From Niabella sp. (GTDB lineage: Bacteria > Bacteroidota > Bacteroidia > Chitinophagales > Chitinophagaceae), in assembly GCA_027493055.1 (NCBI GenBank), contig JAPUDO010000125.1:1-34369 (forward strand): a stretch of DNA of 34,369 nucleotides, in the 5' to 3' direction. The translations under genes and the position numbers were made by a program. Position 1 is the stretch's first letter, and each line of letters begins with the position of its first letter. The notes under the pieces are model-generated. The model was not told the origin of the DNA and ran no database searches. It saw only the letters and a program-made list of their open reading frames with translations. Positions 30,169 through 34,369 of the stretch are shown here, one piece after another.

Positions 30169-31866
30169 ATGCCGGAACCTCTTCTTTCTATACAAAAACT
30201 TACAATCAATTTTACTACGGACGGTAAAATTAATCACGCTATAAAAGATATTTCATTTACCGTAAACAAAGGTGAAATTGTAGCACTTGTTGGTGAGAGC
30301 GGTTCGGGTAAATCAGTAACTTCCCTTTCTATATTGCGGCTGCTACCCTCCCCGCCTGCTGAGCTGGCGGAGGGCCATATTTTTTTCAGCGAAGATGACG
30401 CTGCGGCCTGTGATCTTACACAGGTATCTAAAGCTGAATTACAGCAGATCCGGGGCAATAAGATCTCCATGATCTTCCAGGAACCCATGACCTCGCTTAA
30501 CCCGGTGTTCACCTGCGGGCACCAGGTAGCCGAAGCCCTGCTGGTCCATAATAAAATATCAAAAAAAGAGGCTAAGGCGCAGGCTATATCATGGTTTGAA
30601 AAAGTAAAGCTTCCTCATCCCGCAGCTATTTACAACCGCTACCCGCACCAGCTAAGCGGCGGGCAAAAGCAAAGAGTAATGATTGCTATGGCTATGTGCT
30701 GCAAACCAGCCTTGTTGATCTGCGATGAACCAACAACTGCCTTAGATGTAACCGTACAAAAAAGCGTGCTGGAATTAATTAAGGAACTGCAGCAGGAAAC
30801 GGGCATGGGCGTTATTTTTATTACGCACGATCTTGGCGTAGTGGCGCAAATCGCAGACAGGGCCATTGTAATGTATAAAGGATCGATTATTGAACAGGGT
30901 TTTGTAAAGGACATTTTCACCAACCCGCAGGAGCCTTATACCCAGGCGCTGATTGCCTGTCGTCCGGTAAATCATAAACGAGGGGAAAGATTACCTGTTG
31001 TGAGCGATTTTTTAAATCCGGATGCTGGTGCTCAGGGCGTCCTCACTTCGAACGATGATACTGTCGTCTCCGGCAACATTTACAAGCCTTTAATCCGTGT
31101 TCAAAACCTGTCAGTTTATTTTTCCAACAAAAAAAACTGGTTAGGCAGACCTCTTCATTACACCAGGGCTGTAGACGATATAAGCTTTGAAGTTTTTGAA
31201 AATGAAACACTGGGAATTGTGGGCGAAAGCGGCTGTGGCAAAACCACATTAGGCAGAACTCTTTTACAACTGATACCGGCAACAAAAGGCACTATTCTTT
31301 ACGAAGAGCGGGAACTTAATACTTACAGTCCGGCTCAATTGCGGGAACTGAGACGCCACCTGCAGATTATTTTCCAGGATCCGTATTCCTCTCTTAACCC
31401 GCGCAAAAAAATAGGAGCGGCTATTGAAGAGCCGTTAGCAGTGCATGGTATTATTAAATCCGCAGCAGCAAGAAAACAAAAAGTTATAGACTTATTGCAA
31501 AAAGTGGGGCTGCAACCCGAACATTACAACCGCTACCCGCATGAGTTCAGCGGCGGGCAAAGGCAGCGTATAGTAATTGCCCGTGCGCTGGCGCTGCAAC
31601 CTTCATTTATTATATGTGATGAATCAGTATCTGCGCTGGATGTAAGCGTACAGGCCCAGGTATTGAATTTATTGAACGATCTTAAAAAAGAATTTGGATT
31701 CACCATTGTTTTTATCAGCCACGATTTAAGCGTGGTACGTTATTTCAGCAACCGCATCATTGTAATGAACAAAGGAAAGATCGAAGAAATGGGCGCTGCT
31801 GATGCTATTTATGAAAACCCTCAAAGTAATTACACCAAAAAGCTGATTGAGGCCATACCTGCATAA
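30169..31866 (+). CDS. fused double-ATPase of a peptide-type ABC importer (DppDF/GsiA-like)
   Basis: A 565-residue protein carrying two ATPase domains in tandem, equivalent to DppD plus DppF or GsiA, driving import of di- or oligopeptides or related solutes. Domain 1: Walker A GESGSGKS at 43-50, signature LSGGQ, 'ICDEPTTALD'. Domain 2: Walker A GESGCGKT, signature FSGGQ, 'ICDESVSALD', with Ser for the usual Pro but the catalytic Glu kept. Each domain has the oligopeptide-type C-terminal tail ('NPQEPYTQALI', 'NPQSNYTKKLI'). Permeases and the solute-binding protein are not in this window. 'LLPSPPAELAEGH' in domain 1 is encoded by a GC-rich near-palindrome. Confidence 0.93.
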   Translation: MPEPLLSIQKLTINFTTDGKINHAIKDISFTVNKGEIVALVGESGSGKSVTSLSILRLLPSPPAELAEGHIFFSEDDAAACDLTQVSKAELQQIRGNKISMIFQEPMTSLNPVFTCGHQVAEALLVHNKISKKEAKAQAISWFEKVKLPHPAAIYNRYPHQLSGGQKQRVMIAMAMCCKPALLICDEPTTALDVTVQKSVLELIKELQQETGMGVIFITHDLGVVAQIADRAIVMYKGSIIEQGFVKDIFTNPQEPYTQALIACRPVNHKRGERLPVVSDFLNPDAGAQGVLTSNDDTVVSGNIYKPLIRVQNLSVYFSNKKNWLGRPLHYTRAVDDISFEVFENETLGIVGESGCGKTTLGRTLLQLIPATKGTILYEERELNTYSPAQLRELRRHLQIIFQDPYSSLNPRKKIGAAIEEPLAVHGIIKSAAARKQKVIDLLQKVGLQPEHYNRYPHEFSGGQRQRIVIARALALQPSFIICDESVSALDVSVQAQVLNLLNDLKKEFGFTIVFISHDLSVVRYFSNRIIVMNKGKIEEMGAADAIYENPQSNYTKKLIEAIPA

Positions 31867-31998
31867 TTAAGTACCGATTGTAAAAATTGGGTCCAAAAAT
31901 ACACTCCTATAGTGCAAAAAAATAAAACGCACCATATAAGTGGGTTTTATTAAGCATAAAGTTGCAATCTGCAAATTGTCCGTAGTTTACTCTATAAA

Positions 31999-32109
31999 TC
32001 AGGCCAACAAAAGCCCGGGCGTTGTACTAAGTGGTATTTCCAGGGTGTAAGGAGTTGCGCCTATGGGGAGATGATTTGGATCCGGGTTGCAGCCTTTTTT
32101 ATAACCTGC
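31999..32109 (-). pseudogene. possible stub of a lipoprotein, perhaps a di-haem cytochrome c peroxidase
   Basis: A short minus-strand frame, closed by stops at both ends, reads 'GYKKGCNPDPN' then 'IGATPYTLEIPL'. A lipobox-like Cys followed by '.TPYTLEIP' resembles the beginning of Bacteroidota di-haem cytochrome c peroxidases (MauG/CcpA group) as I remember them. Neither the signal peptide start nor the haem domains are present. If real, it is the 5' remnant of a deleted gene. The rest of 31867-32351 has no gene apart from the stub at 32157-32303. Confidence 0.3.
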
Positions 32110-32156
32110 TTATCAAGTGGACACTAACGAACGCCCCAGCTACTTATAAGGTATAA

Positions 32157-32303
32157 TTAGAGATATGGCTCCGGATTTAAAATAGACGGGGGTGATGAAC
32201 CCAGAAGTGACATAGACTGCCCTATAAAAATAGTCCAATATCTTAATTTCCAAGTACCACTTGCGTCAGGATGTTCCAATTTCCACAGGTCCTTATTTTC
32301 CAT
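32157..32303 (-). pseudogene. N-terminal stub of an MFS transporter
   Basis: A 48-codon frame starting at ATG 32303 (MENKDLWKLEH...). Residues 18-37, 'WKLRYWTIFIGQSMSLLGSS', match the first helix of drug-type major facilitator transporters, whose usual form is W...F..IW.GQ..SLLGS. The match stops abruptly after GSS and the frame closes 11 residues later. It follows the GNAT gene by 48 bases on the same strand, so it was probably the next gene of that operon before deletion. Confidence 0.5.
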
Positions 32304-32333
32304 TTTACTGTTCTTCTTAATCAGGTTGAACAA

Positions 32334-32348
32334 AGTGGCCAGGCCACT
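32334..32348 (-). terminator. weak hairpin after the GNAT gene
   Basis: Arms AGTGGC and GCCACT with loop CAG, 3 bases past the GNAT stop on the minus strand, followed by TTTGTT. It lies between GNAT and the MFS stub, so it may only attenuate. Confidence 0.35.
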
Positions 32349-32351
32349 GTC

Positions 32352-32885
32352 TTAAAGCAGCTCCCATTCCTTTTTTAAAATGGCAAACTGCATCGTATTT
32401 TCATACTTAGGTGCACCATCCGGATTTTTAACGAAGGAAATATATTCTACGAAAGTACCTTCCGGTCGCATTCCGAGGCGTTTACAGAGGTTTTGTGAAC
32501 GAATATTACTTTCTTCAACATAGCAATAAATCCGACGGCCATTTTTTTTTGTGAAGAGATATTCAAGCAGCCCTTTTGCCGCTTCAAATGCCAATCCCCT
32601 TCCCTCATATTTCGGATTGATGTTCCAGCCCACACCAAAGGTATCGTCATCCCGTTCCGAATAGGCAAAGAGGTTTCCAATCAGTGTATCGTCGGGTAAA
32701 CATACCGCGTATTGTGATTGGTCGGTACTGCGTTTCAATACTTCGGCTCGGGCTTCGTCCAATGAGTTTAATTTTTCGTCGACGAAACAGTTTGAACGCG
32801 GCTTTTCAAAGTAATCCAACAACGCTTCCGCATCCCCTTCCTTAAAAGACCGAACTACCAATCGTTCAGTTTTAAAATATTCCAT
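32352..32885 (-). CDS. GNAT-family N-acetyltransferase (RimJ/RimL type)
   Basis: A 177-residue acetyltransferase of the RimJ/RimL-like GNAT group, transferring acetyl from acetyl-CoA to an amine on a protein or small molecule. 'TERLVVRSFKEGDAEALLDY' is the usual start. The CoA-binding motif is 'GWNINPKYEGRGLAFEAAKG', and 'IYCYVEESNIRSQNLCKRLG' with 'MRPEGTF' is the conserved C-terminal half. No key residue is missing. The acceptor is unknown. It is the third gene of a minus-strand run behind the histidine kinase and LytTR regulator (50-base gap) and may be under their control. Confidence 0.9.
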   Translation of the reverse strand: MEYFKTERLVVRSFKEGDAEALLDYFEKPRSNCFVDEKLNSLDEARAEVLKRSTDQSQYAVCLPDDTLIGNLFAYSERDDDTFGVGWNINPKYEGRGLAFEAAKGLLEYLFTKKNGRRIYCYVEESNIRSQNLCKRLGMRPEGTFVEYISFVKNPDGAPKYENTMQFAILKKEWELL

Positions 32886-32935
32886 TTCAAATAAATTTCC
32901 GGGTTAATTTCTCTCTGCAATGCTACTTCATTCTT

Positions 32936-33691
32936 TTACCGCTCCAGCCACAATTTAAATTGCGGCATTTTAATCCGGCTCACGATGACTTCCGCATCAC
33001 GATCACGTTTCAGGATGATTTTTGCTTTTTCATTGAAATGCTTGTGAATGGTCTCAATGCTGTGGATATGTAAAACATACTGCCGGTTGACACGGAAAAA
33101 ATATTGCGGATCGAGCTGTTCTTCCAGTTCTTCCAGGGTGTACGGAACGGCAATCACACTGCCATCCAACAACCGAAAATGAACGATTTTATGTTCCAGG
33201 AAAATGTAATCAATCGTTTCTACCGGGATCATTTTGTAGGTTTCGCGGTAATGCAGCAGAAACCTGCTTTTGTAGTTCTTCTTTTGCGTTTGCAGCATCT
33301 CTACAATGGCCCCGATATCATCGCCGGAAAATTGTGGCTGAATGCGTTTCACTTTTTCCAAAGCTTCCGCCAATTCTTCTTTCTCAATCGGTTTAAGCAA
33401 ATAAGCCGCACCATACACTTTAAATGCCTGCAAAGCATATTCATCATAAGCCGTGGTAAAAATCACAGGCGATCGGATGTCGGTTTGCTTAAAAATATCA
33501 AACGATAAACCATCTGCCAAACGAATATCCATAAAAATCAGGTCGGGTTTGGAATGTGCGTTTAACCATTCAACACTTTCCTGAATAGTAGGTAAAATGG
33601 CGAGCGAATCAGCATTACCATCCAGCTTTTCCACCAGGCTTTTCAGCAACTCAGCGTTGTAATGTTCATCTTCTATAATCAAATACTTCAT
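32936..33691 (-). CDS. LytTR-family response regulator
   Basis: A 251-residue response regulator. The receiver domain (1-120) has the acidic pair in 'IIEDEH', the phospho-acceptor Asp55 in 'LIFMDIRLADG', the 'FTTAYDEYAL' switch and Lys in 'YLLKPIEKEEL'. A short linker leads to a LytTR DNA-binding domain (about 145-248: 'YKMIPVETIDYIFLEHKIVH', 'FFRVNRQYVLHI'). It starts 7 bases after the histidine kinase stop, so the two form one operon. Targets are unknown; LytTR regulators often act on neighbouring genes. Confidence 0.94.
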   Translation of the reverse strand: MKYLIIEDEHYNAELLKSLVEKLDGNADSLAILPTIQESVEWLNAHSKPDLIFMDIRLADGLSFDIFKQTDIRSPVIFTTAYDEYALQAFKVYGAAYLLKPIEKEELAEALEKVKRIQPQFSGDDIGAIVEMLQTQKKNYKSRFLLHYRETYKMIPVETIDYIFLEHKIVHFRLLDGSVIAVPYTLEELEEQLDPQYFFRVNRQYVLHIHSIETIHKHFNEKAKIILKRDRDAEVIVSRIKMPQFKLWLER

Positions 33692-33698
33692 AGCCCGT

Positions 33699-34369
33699 TT
33701 AAATATTTAGCAAAGGCAATCGCACTTCGAAAGCAGTTTCTGTCCTTACAATTTCCGGTTGTATCCCCTGTAATAATTGGTAGCGTTCGCGGATATTTTT
33801 TAGTCCCATTCCGGTCGATTTATAGTCAATATTAATGAGTTGTAAGTTATTTTTTACCACGATGATGCCATCTCCCAAACTTTCAACCGAAAGGTACAAT
33901 GGTTGTTTCAAAGTTGAAATATTATGTTTGATAGCATTCTCAATCAGCAATTGCAACGTGACCGGAGGAATACCTTTGGTCCTGTCATTTTCATTAATAT
34001 GCATCGTCAGTTGAATGCTTTCCCCGTGTCTGATTTTAATGAGGTGAAAATACATTTCCACAAATCTCAATTCTTCTTCCAGTGCCACCACATCGCGTTT
34101 CCCCGTGGTTAAAATGTAACGATATACTCTGGAAAGATTAGACAAAAATTCCTGCGCCGAATGCTGATCAGTTTCAATCAATTGCGTCAGAATGCTGAAA
34201 TTATTAAACAAAAAATGGGGATCCAATTGCAGTTTCAACACTTCCAATTCCGATTCCAAAGCGTTTTCTTTCAATTGAAGTGCGTGTATTTCCAACTTAT
34301 TGCTTTCAATCACTTTGGCTTTCCACTGTTCAAAGAAGTAAAAAGAATTGTAAAAACTATTGACAAAGG
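33699..34369 (-). CDS. LytS/YehU-type sensor histidine kinase, 5' end outside the window
   Basis: The C-terminal 223 residues of a sensor kinase; the frame stays open through the window end, so the GTG at 34313 is internal and the true start lies outside. It has a coiled-coil helix ('LQLKENALESELEVLKLQLD'), the phospho-acceptor His in 'QLDPHFLFNNF' (His_kinase family, PF06580), the N box 'LLIENAIKHN' and the G box 'GMGLKNIRERYQLL'. The few residues upstream are aromatic (FYNSFYFFEQW), consistent with the end of a membrane segment or cytosolic linker. Cognate regulator directly downstream. Confidence 0.93.
   Translation of the reverse strand, partial: FVNSFYNSFYFFEQWKAKVIESNKLEIHALQLKENALESELEVLKLQLDPHFLFNNFSILTQLIETDQHSAQEFLSNLSRVYRYILTTGKRDVVALEEELRFVEMYFHLIKIRHGESIQLTMHINENDRTKGIPPVTLQLLIENAIKHNISTLKQPLYLSVESLGDGIIVVKNNLQLINIDYKSTGMGLKNIRERYQLLQGIQPEIVRTETAFEVRLPLLNI

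Noticed and set aside
30340-30400. A GC-rich near-palindrome in the fused ABC gene, perhaps another inserted element.
   Set aside because: The encoded 'LLPSPPAE' fits what I remember of related proteins, and the arms are imperfect, so insertion is not needed to explain it.
1-34369. tRNA, rRNA, riboswitch or CRISPR array.
   Set aside because: No cloverleaf with a T-loop motif, no conserved riboswitch core and no regularly spaced direct repeats with unique spacers were seen; the repeats present have no spacers.

Overview
The window looks like chromosomal DNA of a member of the Bacteroidota, probably in or near the Chitinophagaceae. The evidence is almost no Shine-Dalgarno sequences, several exact matches to the Bacteroidota -7 promoter element TAnnTTTG, and typical families of that phylum (LytTR/His_kinase pair, short HRDC protein, TIGR01721-type AMP nucleosidase, DppDF-type fused ABC ATPase). 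The family-level placement is inference from style, not from a marker-gene search. I saw no rRNA, tRNA, CRISPR array or intact transposase.

Layout. 1-8 kb: an NTF2-like lipoprotein, the ABC-F ATPase Uup, an acyltransferase-3 membrane protein, malate:quinone oxidoreductase, an unrecognised 260-aa protein and an HRDC protein. 8-14.5 kb (mostly minus strand): a TIGR02117 protein, a thioredoxin-fold protein and DnaE, then a plus-strand NlpC/P60 lipoprotein. 14.6-23.7 kb: an accessory export island with an XRE regulator, two double-glycine-leader peptides, a CPBP membrane protein (probable immunity), an HlyD adaptor, a C39-peptidase ABC exporter and a TolC channel. A second, MacA-type adaptor and a VOC protein follow. 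The island is interrupted by an antiparallel DUF5615/DUF433 toxin-antitoxin-like pair. 23.8-27 kb: a barnase/barstar pair, 3-hydroxyacyl-CoA dehydrogenase, an HsdR_N-type nuclease-fold protein and AMP nucleosidase. 27.1-30.1 kb: two tandem paralogous exported proteins, then a four-gene cassette I do not recognise, headed by a protein with 12 cysteines in its last 147 residues. 30.2-34.4 kb: a fused peptide-type ABC ATPase, a scar holding two apparent gene stubs, a GNAT acetyltransferase, and a LytTR regulator with its histidine kinase running off the window end.

Two units look most worth pursuing. The first is a probable two-peptide bacteriocin locus with its own immunity and type I export genes. 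The second is the cysteine-rich cassette at 28.1-30.1 kb. Both put a long perfect hairpin directly after the product gene(s) and only a few bases before the next gene, as if to set high product and low accessory expression.

The non-coding DNA is also unusual. Two-hairpin elements occur three or four times, and in two of them the stems differ by compensating base changes. Degenerate arrays with a strict 7-bp period occur in three intergenic regions. There is a composite inverted-repeat element of about 200 bp, and a GC-rich palindrome sits in frame inside the HlyD gene.
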